A program made the position numbers and the translations under genes. The notes beneath the pieces are model-generated. The model was not told where the DNA came from, did not search any database, and was given only the letters and a program-made list of their open reading frames with translations. Of a stretch of DNA of 64,000 bases, positions 50,859 to 59,099 are shown in pieces (position 1 is the stretch's first letter; each line of letters starts with the position of its first letter). The stretch covers positions 558,001-622,000 of the forward strand of contig CBDDLH010000015.1 of the NCBI GenBank assembly GCA_965230565.1, given 5' to 3'. The DNA is from BCD1 sp965230565 (GTDB taxonomy: Bacteria; Bacteroidota; Bacteroidia; Chitinophagales; Saprospiraceae).

Positions 50859-53800
50859 ATGCGCAACTTTATACTTGTTCCTCTATTACTTATTCTTCCT
50901 ATTATTGCTTGCACTCAGGACACGATCAGCGTTCAGACTTTCACCTGGGATTCCGACACCCGCTCCGGTGATTTTGTTTTTCCGGACCAGAGTGAAGGAC
51001 CGTTTGAAAAAGTGTTGATGATCTATAATATGCGTTGTCATGACGCCCAGGTAGGCAGCGGCTCTGTAGGTTGTAGAGAATGGGATTACAGTTGTAATAC
51101 ATTTGTCACGGTTCCGGAATTAACTGACTCTATTCTTCGATTTCACCCAACTCATACCATTTCGAATTTTGATGATAGTGACTATTACGGATATGCTAAT
51201 TCACCAGTCTATTCTTATTTTCAATATGACCAGCTGGTAACTACTTATTCCGGCATAAACTCTGAAAATGCTGCAGAGGTAGGTTTGGGTGAAGCCCTGG
51301 TTAATTTTAACAACGGGGCATCGGTCGCAAAAACCCAAATGCTATTTACCGCCGATGAACTTTCCACTGCGGGGCTGAATGCCGGGGATATCACAGGACT
51401 CCGCTTATTAGTGTCAGATACGGAAGCTCCGTTGAATTTTCTCAGAATCAAAATAAAAGAAACCGATCAAACAGCCTTGTCAGCTTCTACTCCTGAGCTA
51501 GACGGTTTCACGGAAGTGTATTTTCAAAATACCCCCCTAACGGATGGCACCTGGGACCAGTTCAATTTTTATCAACCTTTTGACTGGGATGGTTCGAGTA
51601 ATCTCCTCGTAGAATTGAGCTATTTCCACGCTGATGCAATCGGGAATATACAGGCCACAGCATCGGGAACTGACCAGATTACGGTTTTAAACGGAAGCGG
51701 TCCGTATCATGCCCTTGAATTTAATGGCGCCGGTAATATCGAATTAAACACCGATGTCATGCAGACCATTTCCGATGAAATAACTGTTTCCCTTTGGGTA
51801 AACGGAAATGCTGAAGCCATGCCACGAAATTCTACCATTTTTGAAGGTACCGATGGAGATAATAACCGTCAGGCAAATGCTCACCTACCCTGGAGTAATG
51901 GTCGGATCTATTGGGATTGTGGAAACGACGGAAGCGGTTACGACCGTATCGAAAAAGATGCAGATGAAAATATGTATGAAGGCAACTGGAATCACTGGGC
52001 CTTTACCAAAAATGTCTCTACAGGAGAGATGAAGATCTATTTCAATGGAACTCTCTGGCATTCAGGAACAGGAAAAACCAAACCAATTGACATCCAAAAT
52101 TTTACCCTGGCCTCTTCGGTCGGTGGTGGCCAAAGATATTACGGACAGATCAGTGAGTTCAGGGTATTCAGTAAGGCCCTGGATGAAAATACCATAGCCG
52201 AATGGATGCACAAACCATTGACAAACGAACACCCTGATCTTACCAACCTCGTTTCCTATTTTCCTCTAAATGAAGGAAGCGGCAACCTGATCGACAATCC
52301 TTTCCTTCCGGCTATCCCAACAGAGATTAACGGCGCTCCCGGATGGCGGGAAGTACGCGGTAAAGATGTGTTCAAATATTTCCAGGAAAGTTCCATTCGC
52401 CCCAACACGGTATTCTTACAGGGTGATTATGATCTGGATATAGAGGTTGTTCAGGTAATAGATTCAATCGTCAATCTTCAAAATGAAGTTATTTCCTATG
52501 GCGTTAATGCCAACAATGAATTGATTCAGGTCGACACGAATTATTATTGGGAAAGTTCTGTAACCTTTGTTTATGACCAGGATGGAAATATTATCGATAT
52601 CGTGGATGTCCCTGTTGATGGAGAGATCGAGATCGGAACGCTTGAGTATTATGACAAAAGAGATTCCAAACTCGAGTTGCTTTCCATGGTGACCCCATAT
52701 GGCAACGGGCTTGACCTCGGGTTTGATGGGAAGACCTTCACTTTTGATGTAACCGACTTTGCCCCTATTCTACACGGCGAAAGATTTATTTCCATAGAAA
52801 TGGGCGGCCAGTGGCAGGAAGAACTGGATATCAAGTTTTTATTCATCAAGGGAACCCCTCCCAGAGATGTTTTGAGCATACAAAATATCTGGACTTTTGA
52901 GCGTGGTTGGTACCAGCCCATTGTGGACGACACGAAGTTCGAACCACGAACTGTACATTTTGATCCACAGGGAGAGGCTTTCAAGATTCGGTCCTCAGTA
53001 ACCGGCCATGGACAAAACGGGGAGTTTGTTCCAAGAAATCATTACATAAATGTCAATGGTGGCAGCCAGGAATTCATTTATCAGGTGTGGAAGGAATGTG
53101 GTTACAATCCTGTCTATCCGCAAGGAGGTACCTGGATATTCGATCGTGCTGGATGGTGTCCCGGCATGGCAACAGATGTACATGAATTTGACATTACGGA
53201 CCTGGTTTCAGCAGGAGGATCAGCAGAGATTGATTATGGGGTAAATGGTACTGTTCTCAGTGAAGCCAATTATCTGGTTTCTAACCAGTTGGTGACTTAT
53301 GGGTTGCCAAATTTCACAACAGATGCAGCTATCGAAGCCATTATGCGACCAAGCCAGCGAGTGGAGTTTGAAAGACTCAATCCTGCATGTAATTTACCGC
53401 AGATCATTATAAAAAATACAGGTTCCTCGACACTTACCAGCCTACAGATTAATTTTGGTGTACAAGGAGGGATGAGTGATACCTATGAATGGTCCGGAAG
53501 TCTTGATTTCCTGGAAACCGAAGTAGTCACCTTGCCGGTGGACGATGTAACCTTCTGGACAACCGATCAATCCGATAAGATCTTTGAAGTAACGATCAGT
53601 AATCCAAACGGTGGTGCAGATGAATATGCCAACAACAATTATCTTACCTCAACTTTTGTGGATGCCAGAGTTTTTGACGACCCGGACCTGTTGATCCAGA
53701 CCAGAACCAATAACCGTGCAAGTGAAAATAGGTACACCATCAAAGACCATACAGGCAATGTCGTTTTACAGCGTACAATCATGTTCAACCAGTCTGTTTA

Positions 53801-54302
53801 TGATGATGAGATCAGTTTGCCTTCAGGATGTTACTCCCTCGATTTTGAAGACGATGGTGATGACGGACTTGAATTCTGGTACTGGGCCGTTATCGGTGAA
53901 AATGTAGGGACCGGGCAATTGTCTTTCAGAAGGCAGGTCACTCCAACTAATTCCCTTGCCGTCAAAACCTTCGACCCGGACTTTGGTGGCGGATTGAAAT
54001 TTGATTTTGTCATTCCTCCCGGATTGGCAGCTGACAAGGTTGAAAATCCAATGCGGTTCAGCGTGTACCCGAATCCGGCAATGGATGAAATTTCCATTGA
54101 ATTATTGGGTTATCCCAACCAGCGCCTTCAGGTAGAATTGCTTGACCTGACCGGAAAAGTTATCAAGTCCACCACTATTGATCATCAATTTGATACTCAG
54201 GTTCATCCGTTCCGGTTGCCGGAGGTAGCTGGCGGAATGTATTTCCTGAAGATCACTAATGGAGAGCAGGTGCGGACACGGGAGATTGTGATTTTGGATT
54301 AG
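50859..54302 (+). CDS. PNGase F-like protein with LamG insertion and T9SS Por tail
   Basis: 1147 residues. Signal peptide/lipobox-like start 'LLLILPIIACTQD'. Residues about 20-270 begin a peptide-N-glycosidase F-like domain ('VLMIYNMRCHDAQVGSG', 'GCREWDYSC'). A LamG/concanavalin-type domain is inserted at about 285-470 ('LEFNGAGNIELN', 'NHWAFTKNVSTGEMKIYFNG', 'SEFRVFSKALDE'). The PNGase F C-terminal domain follows (about 590-830), with 'VTGHGQNGEFVPRNHYINVNG' and 'GTWIFDRAGWCPGM'. Later come a CARDB-like region and a type A sorting tail (FSVYPNPAMDEISIELLG onward). PNGase F removes N-glycans from glycoproteins. Catalytic acids need structural checking. Secreted through T9SS. Confidence 0.85.
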   Translation: MRNFILVPLLLILPIIACTQDTISVQTFTWDSDTRSGDFVFPDQSEGPFEKVLMIYNMRCHDAQVGSGSVGCREWDYSCNTFVTVPELTDSILRFHPTHTISNFDDSDYYGYANSPVYSYFQYDQLVTTYSGINSENAAEVGLGEALVNFNNGASVAKTQMLFTADELSTAGLNAGDITGLRLLVSDTEAPLNFLRIKIKETDQTALSASTPELDGFTEVYFQNTPLTDGTWDQFNFYQPFDWDGSSNLLVELSYFHADAIGNIQATASGTDQITVLNGSGPYHALEFNGAGNIELNTDVMQTISDEITVSLWVNGNAEAMPRNSTIFEGTDGDNNRQANAHLPWSNGRIYWDCGNDGSGYDRIEKDADENMYEGNWNHWAFTKNVSTGEMKIYFNGTLWHSGTGKTKPIDIQNFTLASSVGGGQRYYGQISEFRVFSKALDENTIAEWMHKPLTNEHPDLTNLVSYFPLNEGSGNLIDNPFLPAIPTEINGAPGWREVRGKDVFKYFQESSIRPNTVFLQGDYDLDIEVVQVIDSIVNLQNEVISYGVNANNELIQVDTNYYWESSVTFVYDQDGNIIDIVDVPVDGEIEIGTLEYYDKRDSKLELLSMVTPYGNGLDLGFDGKTFTFDVTDFAPILHGERFISIEMGGQWQEELDIKFLFIKGTPPRDVLSIQNIWTFERGWYQPIVDDTKFEPRTVHFDPQGEAFKIRSSVTGHGQNGEFVPRNHYINVNGGSQEFIYQVWKECGYNPVYPQGGTWIFDRAGWCPGMATDVHEFDITDLVSAGGSAEIDYGVNGTVLSEANYLVSNQLVTYGLPNFTTDAAIEAIMRPSQRVEFERLNPACNLPQIIIKNTGSSTLTSLQINFGVQGGMSDTYEWSGSLDFLETEVVTLPVDDVTFWTTDQSDKIFEVTISNPNGGADEYANNNYLTSTFVDARVFDDPDLLIQTRTNNRASENRYTIKDHTGNVVLQRTIMFNQSVYDDEISLPSGCYSLDFEDDGDDGLEFWYWAVIGENVGTGQLSFRRQVTPTNSLAVKTFDPDFGGGLKFDFVIPPGLAADKVENPMRFSVYPNPAMDEISIELLGYPNQRLQVELLDLTGKVIKSTTIDHQFDTQVHPFRLPEVAGGMYFLKITNGEQVRTREIVILD

Positions 54303-54340
54303 TGCTGAGAAGCATAAATTGAAAATTTAAAAAAAATGCC

Positions 54341-54378
54341 AAAAATTTAAAGTAATTTCAATCGTGCTTCGTCTTCAT
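54341..54378 (+). promoter_or_regulatory. ECF-type promoter, copy 1 (before the sigma-factor gene)
   Basis: AAAAATTTAAAGTAA, 14 bases, CGTCTTCAT. The same two blocks with the same spacing are at 55754-55791. CGTC is a usual -10 core of ECF promoters. It overlaps the first possible ATG (54377), showing that translation starts later. Confidence 0.7.
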
Positions 54379-54394
54379 GCCAAAGGAGACGAAA

Positions 54395-54961
54395 ATGTCC
54401 ACTATAATAATGGCAGAAGAAAGAAGTCAAAATATCGTTGGTGTTGTAGAACAATACGGAAGGCGTTTGTTCAATTTTATCCGTGGCCGGGTAAAGAGTG
54501 ACGCCGATGCCGAAGATATTTTGCAGGAAGTATGGTACCAGTTTAGCAGGGTGGTGAACACCGAGCCTATAGAACAAATGAGCGGCTGGTTGTTTCGAGT
54601 GGCCCGCAACAGGATAACCGACAATTACCGCAAACAAAAACCGCTTTCCCTGGGGAGCCTTACTTATGAAGATGAGGATGGGGAAATCAATTTCAATGAT
54701 ATCCTTTTTGCAGAGGAGATGTCACCGGAAATGGAGGACCTTAAGGAGGTTTTTTGGGAAGAGTTATTCAAGGCATTAGACGAACTGCCTGAAAAGCAGC
54801 GCCAGGTATTTGTATGGAATGAACTGGAAGATCAGACTTTTCAGGAAATTGCCGATCGAACCGGGGAAAATATCAAGACCCTGATTTCGAGAAAAGGCTA
54901 CGCAGTGAAACATTTGAGAAACAGACTGGAAAATTTATATGACGAATTTTTAAATTATTAA
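54395..54961 (+). CDS. ECF-type RNA polymerase sigma factor
   Basis: 188 residues from ATG 54395, which has an AGGAG site six bases upstream. The earlier ATG at 54377 sits inside the promoter's -10 block. Region 2: 'VEQYGRRLFNFIRGRVKSDADAEDILQEVWYQF' and 'WLFRVARNRITDNYRK'. Region 4: 'ALDELPEKQRQVFVWNELEDQTFQEIADRTGENIKTLISRKGYA'. It directs transcription of a stress regulon and probably itself. It overlaps the next gene by one base (TAATG). Confidence 0.92.
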   Translation: MSTIIMAEERSQNIVGVVEQYGRRLFNFIRGRVKSDADAEDILQEVWYQFSRVVNTEPIEQMSGWLFRVARNRITDNYRKQKPLSLGSLTYEDEDGEINFNDILFAEEMSPEMEDLKEVFWEELFKALDELPEKQRQVFVWNELEDQTFQEIADRTGENIKTLISRKGYAVKHLRNRLENLYDEFLNY

Positions 54962-55335
54962 TGATGCACCGGAATCATAGATCTAAGGATATGCACGGAA
55001 AAGGAAAGTATTTCTTTTTTCCGTTGATAATTTTGGCTTTGCTGGGATTTGGTTTGGTAGTGATGTTGTTATGGAATGCGATCCTGCCAAACGTAACCGG
55101 TGTAAGCAAACTCACCTACTGGCAGGCGGTAGGCTTATTATTACTGTCGAAAATTCTGTTCGGGGGCTTCCGTCCCGGGAAAAAGTCACATCAACATAAA
55201 AGCAAGGCTCAGCACTGGAGGAAAAAATGGATGAGCATGAGTGATGAAGAACGTGCCAAATTCAAACAGGAATGGAAGCATAGGTGTGGGCCGAAAGATG
55301 AAGAGTCTGAGGGTAGAGATATTGAGGTGGAGTGA
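54961..55335 (+). CDS. Small membrane protein co-transcribed with the ECF sigma factor
   Basis: 124 residues; ATG at 54961 overlaps the sigma-factor stop, with a second ATG at 54964. A basic N-terminus, two hydrophobic segments (about 17-40 and 52-68) and a Lys/His/Trp-rich cytoplasmic tail (HWRKKWMSMSDEERAKFKQEWKHRCG). Position and topology suggest a membrane-bound modulator of the sigma factor, but no anti-sigma domain is recognised. A heptamer array follows the stop. Confidence 0.75.
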   Translation: MMHRNHRSKDMHGKGKYFFFPLIILALLGFGLVVMLLWNAILPNVTGVSKLTYWQAVGLLLLSKILFGGFRPGKKSHQHKSKAQHWRKKWMSMSDEERAKFKQEWKHRCGPKDEESEGRDIEVE

Positions 55336-55342
55336 GGTCTGG

Positions 55343-55412
55343 TTGCTGGTTGCTGGTTTCTGGTTTCTGGTTTCTGGTTTCTGGTTGCTGGTTTCTGGTT
55401 TCTGGTTTCTGG
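55343..55412. repeat. TTGCTGG/TTTCTGG heptamer array, 10 units
   Basis: Ten units: TTGCTGG x2, TTTCTGG x4, TTGCTGG, TTTCTGG x3. It directly joins the AT palindrome that follows. Confidence 0.9.
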
Positions 55413-55414
55413 TT

Positions 55415-55449
55415 AAGAAATACTATTTTTCTGAAAAATAGTATTTCTT
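55415..55449. repeat. AT-rich palindrome (AAATACTATTTTT family), copy 3
   Basis: Perfect 16-base arms AAGAAATACTATTTTT and AAAAATAGTATTTCTT with loop CTG. Confidence 0.85.
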
Positions 55450-55473
55450 GACAAAAGGAATAATTATACACCC

Positions 55474-55548
55474 AGGGGCCGCTAAGTAGCGCAAAGTTAC
55501 ACTGAGGATATCAACTTTTGTAACATTGTGTTTGCTTAGCGGCCCTTT
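55474..55548. repeat. MITE-like inverted repeat related to the GxxExxY termini
   Basis: Arms GGGCCGCTAAG (55476-55486) and CTTAGCGGCCC (55535-55545), each continued inward by similar GC(A)AAGTTACAC / GTGTTTGC sequence. The left end shares GCTAAG-AGCGCAA with the terminal repeats at 58547. No gene inside. Confidence 0.6.
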
Positions 55549-55607
55549 TGAATTTTCCTTCATTCAATTTTATTCTTAAACTCATATATCCTTCACCTGG
55601 TTCTGCC

Positions 55608-55645
55608 AAATTTAGGGCTTAACTTGAAGTTAAACCCTAAATTAA
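55608..55645. repeat. TTTAGGGCTTAAC hairpin, copy C
   Basis: Arms AATTTAGGGCTTAAC and GTTAAACCCTAAATT around TTGAA; covarying changes (CTTAAC with GTTAA) relative to copies A and B preserve the stem. Confidence 0.8.
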
Positions 55646-55753
55646 AATATTCAAGGTTGAGACAAACATGTTGTTTAGTCGTATATAGATAAATACACAT
55701 CAATAAAAACCATTGAAAATCAACGACTTACAACTTTTTTCAAAAAAAAATCA

Positions 55754-55791
55754 AAAAATTTAAAGTAAAATTCCTCATCATCCGTCTTCAT
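55754..55791 (+). promoter_or_regulatory. ECF-type promoter, copy 2 (before membrane protein/Hsp20)
   Basis: AAAAATTTAAAGTAA, 14 bases, CGTCTTCAT, identical in both blocks to the site before the sigma-factor gene. It lies 79 bases upstream of the next ATG. Confidence 0.7.
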
Positions 55792-55869
55792 TATTGTAAG
55801 ACATTCTTACTTAACCGATCACCCGGCTGTTAAAGCCTGATTGGCGAAATCACCTTAAAAATTACAATA

Positions 55870-56166
55870 ATGAGACCCGTTAGATTTTTCATTGCCCTCT
55901 TATTGGGCCTGGTAATCTTTTCCTTTGCCGCAAAATTATTATTCATGGTTTTGGTAGGTCTGGCAGGATTGGCTCTGGTAGCCTTTGTTACCAAGGGCTT
56001 GTTCAGACTGATCATGACGGCAGGGATGGATCACGACCGCGGATATATGTATCCCGGAGAAAGAATGGGAAGAAATCGCAGATATTTTGATGCAACACCC
56101 ATTGATCCTTACGTAAATTCACGAAGTGAACTTTACGTATCACACAGGACCATTGAAGTACTGTAA
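55870..56166 (+). CDS. Small membrane protein of the sigma-factor regulon
   Basis: 98 residues. Hydrophobic residues 5-52 form one or two membrane helices (FFIALLLGLVIFSFAAKLLF, LVGLAGLALVAFVTKGLF), followed by an Arg/Tyr-rich soluble tail (GMDHDRGYMYPGERMGRNRRYFD). No family recognised. The shared promoter motif links it with the ECF sigma factor, and hsp20 lies 146 bases downstream, so an envelope-stress role is inferred. Confidence 0.75.
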   Translation: MRPVRFFIALLLGLVIFSFAAKLLFMVLVGLAGLALVAFVTKGLFRLIMTAGMDHDRGYMYPGERMGRNRRYFDATPIDPYVNSRSELYVSHRTIEVL

Positions 56167-56312
56167 AAATATTGCCTAAGCATTTTGAGAGAGGGGGTTC
56201 CGATTCATGTCGGGTTGGAGAACAGTCAATGTTTATCCTTTTCGGAATCACCCTCTAAGCTTAGCAAACACTTCCCGATTTATTATTTCAACATTACAAA
56301 AACAACAAACAC

Positions 56313-56771
56313 ATGTATTACAGAAATCATTCGCGTGCCCACAGAGGGCCATGGAGCAAATATAGCTCACACCACAAATCATTTCACGGCTGCGGTGGCG
56401 GCCATGCACACAAAGGTTATTCCCACGGTTTTTGGAAGGGAATGTTCAGTGCACCCGTAAATATTGAAGAACTGGATGCCAGCTATGAATTGTACTTATT
56501 CGCACCCGGACGTTCAAAAGCAGATTTTAAAATTCAGGTGACTGATGATCTGCTGAATATTTCCTACAAGGAACCGGAACTGGTTCCGGATGAAGCGGAA
56601 AACTGGTTGCACAAAGAGTATTACAACCGTTCCTTCGAGCGCAGTTTTCTGCTCAACGAGAAAGTGGATGCAGAGAACATCAGCGCCAAATACGAAAATG
56701 GTGTATTGCAGGTAACCATGTCTAAGGTAGAAGGAGCTGAATCATCCAGGCAGGATATTTTGGTGAACTAA
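56313..56771 (+). CDS. Hsp20/alpha-crystallin family small heat-shock protein
   Basis: 152 residues. A His/Gly-rich N-terminus (HHKSFHGCGGGHAHKGYSHGF) precedes an alpha-crystallin domain at about 48-150, with 'VNIEELDASYELYLFAPGRSK', 'FKIQVTDDLLNISYKEPE' and 'RSFLLNEKVDAENISAKYENGVLQVTM', the standard A-x-x-x-n-G-V-L signature. It is an ATP-independent holdase. The usual C-terminal IxI motif is weak (DILVN). Probably in the ECF regulon through promoter copy 2. Confidence 0.9.
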   Translation: MYYRNHSRAHRGPWSKYSSHHKSFHGCGGGHAHKGYSHGFWKGMFSAPVNIEELDASYELYLFAPGRSKADFKIQVTDDLLNISYKEPELVPDEAENWLHKEYYNRSFERSFLLNEKVDAENISAKYENGVLQVTMSKVEGAESSRQDILVN

Positions 56772-56776
56772 TCAGG

Positions 56777-56893
56777 TTGCTGGTTACTTGTTTCTGGTTG
56801 CTGGTTATTGATCTCAGTGGATTTTCCGCTTATAAGTTCAGGTGGTTTTTATACAGAGATAAACCAGTAACCAGCAACTTGTAACTAGCAACA
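56777..56893. repeat. TTGCTGG-type inverted hairpin after hsp20
   Basis: Left units TTGCTGG, TTACTTG, TTTCTGG, TTGCTGG (56777-56804). Right arm complement ACCAGTAACCAGCAACTTG and CTAGCAAC (56862-56893). About 57 bases between. Confidence 0.75.
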
Positions 56894-56944
56894 GATACAT
56901 AGTTTTCAGGTTTTCATCATTTTTTTGGATACAACATTTAACGA

Positions 56945-56980
56945 TCCCGGATTTTGCCGATAGTGGCAATTTCCGGGTTT
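56945..56980 (+). terminator. Rho-independent terminator after the hsp20 region
   Basis: CCCGGATTTTGCC pairs with GGCAATTTCCGGG around GATAGT and is followed by TTTTTTATTTTT. Confidence 0.8.
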
Positions 56981-57001
56981 TTTATTTTTGTGAGGTTTAG
57001 T

Positions 57002-57040
57002 CACGAACCTGCCTGCTGACCGCCGGAAGGCAGGTGCACG
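57002..57040. repeat. ACCTGCCT/AGGCAGGT inverted repeat
   Basis: CACGAACCTGCCT faces AGGCAGGTGCACG. A related perfect palindrome is at 61486-61504. Apart from the repeats and terminator, nothing else was seen in 56772-57231. Confidence 0.55.
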
Positions 57041-57231
57041 AATTATTTTTTTTTGAAGTATGGATGACACGAATAAAGAAAATTTGATAAGAATTAATTA
57101 TGAATACTGAGTTTCTGTTTTCAGTGGACAGATCTGTGACCTCTTTTTTGTTGGTAGGCTCTAAATATTAAAATCTGCGCCCGAAATTTGTGGTTCAAAT
57201 TCGTATCTTTCACGTAGATAAATATAAGCAT

Positions 57232-58440
57232 ATGCAAATGACACGCACTCTCCTTTTTTCTTTGGTCTTCCTTTGTTTATTCCTTGGCATTACACAAGTT
57301 CAGGCTCAAAAACGATTCAGCAGGATACAGCTGGAAATTGGGGCAGGTGCTTTTGCTTCTTCCAATGAATGGCTTGGGGCTTCTCTTCCGCTAACTGCTG
57401 AACTGAAGACACAAAAAGGAATTGTTGATTTTGCCATGAGGTATCAAAAATCCGTAGGCGGTTTTGGTATCGATAATCCACGAACTTCCCTTTTCCCAAA
57501 CCACAGGACTGTCTTTTCAACCCTGGCTCCGGACACTCCGGACGACCTCAATCGACTGAAATATTTTGAGTCGCTTCAGCTCATGGGGGATGTTCATATC
57601 AATTTTGAATATTTCAAACCTGTTCTGGGTGTTGGATTTTGCCTAAACAGGTTCCGCAGTTACAAACTCAAAGTTTTTAACGCTACCCTTCCGACAGACA
57701 TTTACCTGGTCAATCCACCTGTTTTTTACGGATGGATGATTCGAATGGGGCATAAGGTCGACCGCATGCGTTTTTACTTTGAATATCATCATAATAATCA
57801 GGAAGGATTACGCCCCATGCTTTACCTGGGAACTGCTGTCAATTTCGGACTCACGGAAAGAAGCGAGAAGGAAGTGAGATTTTACAAACCGGAATTTGTC
57901 GAACAGCGTTTTGAAAACCTCATTTTCCGGATAGAATTTAATACAGGTTTATTAGCCTCATTAAATGCTGAAAAAAATTCAAGTTCCTTATTTTTTGGTG
58001 CCGATCTGCAGTTCAGGCTCAAAAAGGAACACTTTCTCGGATTTGGGGCTGCATTCATTACGCGTTATTCAGGTTATGATCGAGGTACGGTAACCTACAT
58101 CGACGGTACGGACCTGCTCGTAACCAATGCAACGGATCAAACCACTTTTGTATCTGTTTACTACCTCTACAATTACGAACTCAATATATCCAAAGGGTTC
58201 TATTTCGGGGCCGGCCCGGGCTTGTATACGATACCCGGAGAACTCCGCCCCTTACCTGAGGATACCCGCCGCCTTATCCTGCCTTATGAATTTGAGACTT
58301 CCCGGAAACTGGGAGTTAATGTGCTTGCCGGCCTGCGTTCCGGCCTGCTTTCCAATACCATCCGTATTCACTTCACTACCGGCGATATGCCTGTTCTTTT
58401 GGAATATAAACTGGGCATCGGGCTTAATTTTCACAAATAG
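57232..58440 (+). CDS. Outer-membrane beta-barrel-like protein
   Basis: 402 residues from ATG 57232 (or 57238). Signal peptide 'LLFSLVFLCLFLGITQVQAQ'. The mature part is rich in alternating aromatic/polar strands (FYFEYHHNNQEGLRP, LYLGTAVNFGLTERSE, FFGADLQFRLKKEHFLGFGAAFITRYSGY) and ends with a terminal strand 'LLEYKLGIGLNFHK' typical of outer-membrane barrels. No family name can be given. Lone gene, no clear promoter. Confidence 0.75.
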   Translation: MQMTRTLLFSLVFLCLFLGITQVQAQKRFSRIQLEIGAGAFASSNEWLGASLPLTAELKTQKGIVDFAMRYQKSVGGFGIDNPRTSLFPNHRTVFSTLAPDTPDDLNRLKYFESLQLMGDVHINFEYFKPVLGVGFCLNRFRSYKLKVFNATLPTDIYLVNPPVFYGWMIRMGHKVDRMRFYFEYHHNNQEGLRPMLYLGTAVNFGLTERSEKEVRFYKPEFVEQRFENLIFRIEFNTGLLASLNAEKNSSSLFFGADLQFRLKKEHFLGFGAAFITRYSGYDRGTVTYIDGTDLLVTNATDQTTFVSVYYLYNYELNISKGFYFGAGPGLYTIPGELRPLPEDTRRLILPYEFETSRKLGVNVLAGLRSGLLSNTIRIHFTTGDMPVLLEYKLGIGLNFHK

Positions 58441-58546
58441 TTGGACTTTTTATGTCACGTTTGTGGGTTTCGTGGCTTTTATATATGAGGGCGCTGAGGT
58501 TTAACCGTAAGGACTCATAAATGTGAATGCGTGGGCGCAGAGAGGA

Positions 58547-58584
58547 TTAACCGCAAGGTACGCTAAGAAGCGCGAAGAACGCAA
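58547..58584 (+). repeat. Left terminal inverted repeat of the GxxExxY element
   Basis: Begins TTAACCGCAAGGT, then A, then CGCTAAGAAGCGC, then GAAGAACGCAA. Pairs with 59029-59066. Confidence 0.8.
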
Positions 58585-58644
58585 TGTGTCTTAAGTTAAG
58601 ACTCTGAAACACCTTAAAATTATTCATTAATCTAAAAAACCACA

Positions 58645-59025
58645 ATGATGACTGAAAATCAAATTGCCAAAGAAGTTTTTCATATTGCCTTAAAAATCCA
58701 TAAAGAATTGGGACCTGGACTTTTGGAAAGTGCCTATGAACAATGCCTGTTTTATGAACTTAAAGAAGCCGGATTTAAAGTAAAAAAGCAACAACCCCTC
58801 CCATTGATATACAAAGATGTCAATATGGAGATGGGGTTCAGGGTAGATCTAATTGTTGAAGACAAAGTAGTTATTGAGGTTAAATCTGTTGAAGCTCTGA
58901 ATGAAGTGCATTTAGCCCAGGTATTAACTTATCTCAAACTTTCAGAATGCAAATTGGGCCTACTCATCAACTTCAATGTTGCTTTAATCAAAAATGGCTT
59001 TAAGAGAGTTGTTAACAACCTTTGA
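58645..59025 (+). CDS. GxxExxY protein (PD-(D/E)XK nuclease fold)
   Basis: 126 residues from the first of two adjacent ATG codons. The eponymous motif is Gly25-x-x-Glu28-x-x-Tyr31 in 'LGPGLLESAYEQC'. The nuclease-like core is Asp68 (FRVDLIVED) and Glu78-x-Lys80 (VVIEVKS), then 'ALNEVHLAQVLTYLKLSECKLGLLINFN'. All predicted active-site residues of the PD-(D/E)XK fold are intact. The family is abundant in Bacteroidota, Planctomycetota and Acidobacteriota genomes, without an established function. Here it sits between inverted terminal repeats, suggesting that it acts on, or moves with, those repeats. Confidence 0.92.
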   Translation: MMTENQIAKEVFHIALKIHKELGPGLLESAYEQCLFYELKEAGFKVKKQQPLPLIYKDVNMEMGFRVDLIVEDKVVIEVKSVEALNEVHLAQVLTYLKLSECKLGLLINFNVALIKNGFKRVVNNL

Positions 59026-59028
59026 CCC

Positions 59029-59066
59029 TAGCGTCCCTTGCGCTTCTTAGCGAACCTTGCGGTTAA
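59029..59066 (-). repeat. Right terminal inverted repeat of the GxxExxY element
   Basis: The reverse complement reads TTAACCGCAAGGT, T, CGCTAAGAAGCGC, AAGGGACGCTA. It starts four bases after the GxxExxY stop. Confidence 0.8.
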
Positions 59067-59099
59067 ATTCACATCCTGCTAATCCCCAAAAATCAAACA

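Larger units (their letters stand above)
58480..59066. mobile_element. Candidate element: GxxExxY gene between terminal inverted repeats
   Basis: A 38-bp left repeat (58547-58584) and its inverted copy (59029-59066) agree at 33 of 38 positions. Identical blocks are TTAACCGCAAGGT and CGCTAAGAAGCGC; the latter contains a mini-hairpin CGCT-AAGA-AGCG. The only gene between them is the GxxExxY gene. Outside the left repeat are degenerate units with GGGCGCTGAGG...TTAACCGTAAGG and GGGCGCAGAGAGG. Related solo copies are at 26888 and 55474. No transposase or obvious target-site duplication was found, so mobility is inferred. Confidence 0.55.

Noticed and set aside
54377..54394. Earlier ATG (54377) for the ECF sigma factor
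   Set aside because: It lies within the conserved CGTCTTCAT promoter block; ATG 54395 has an AGGAG site.
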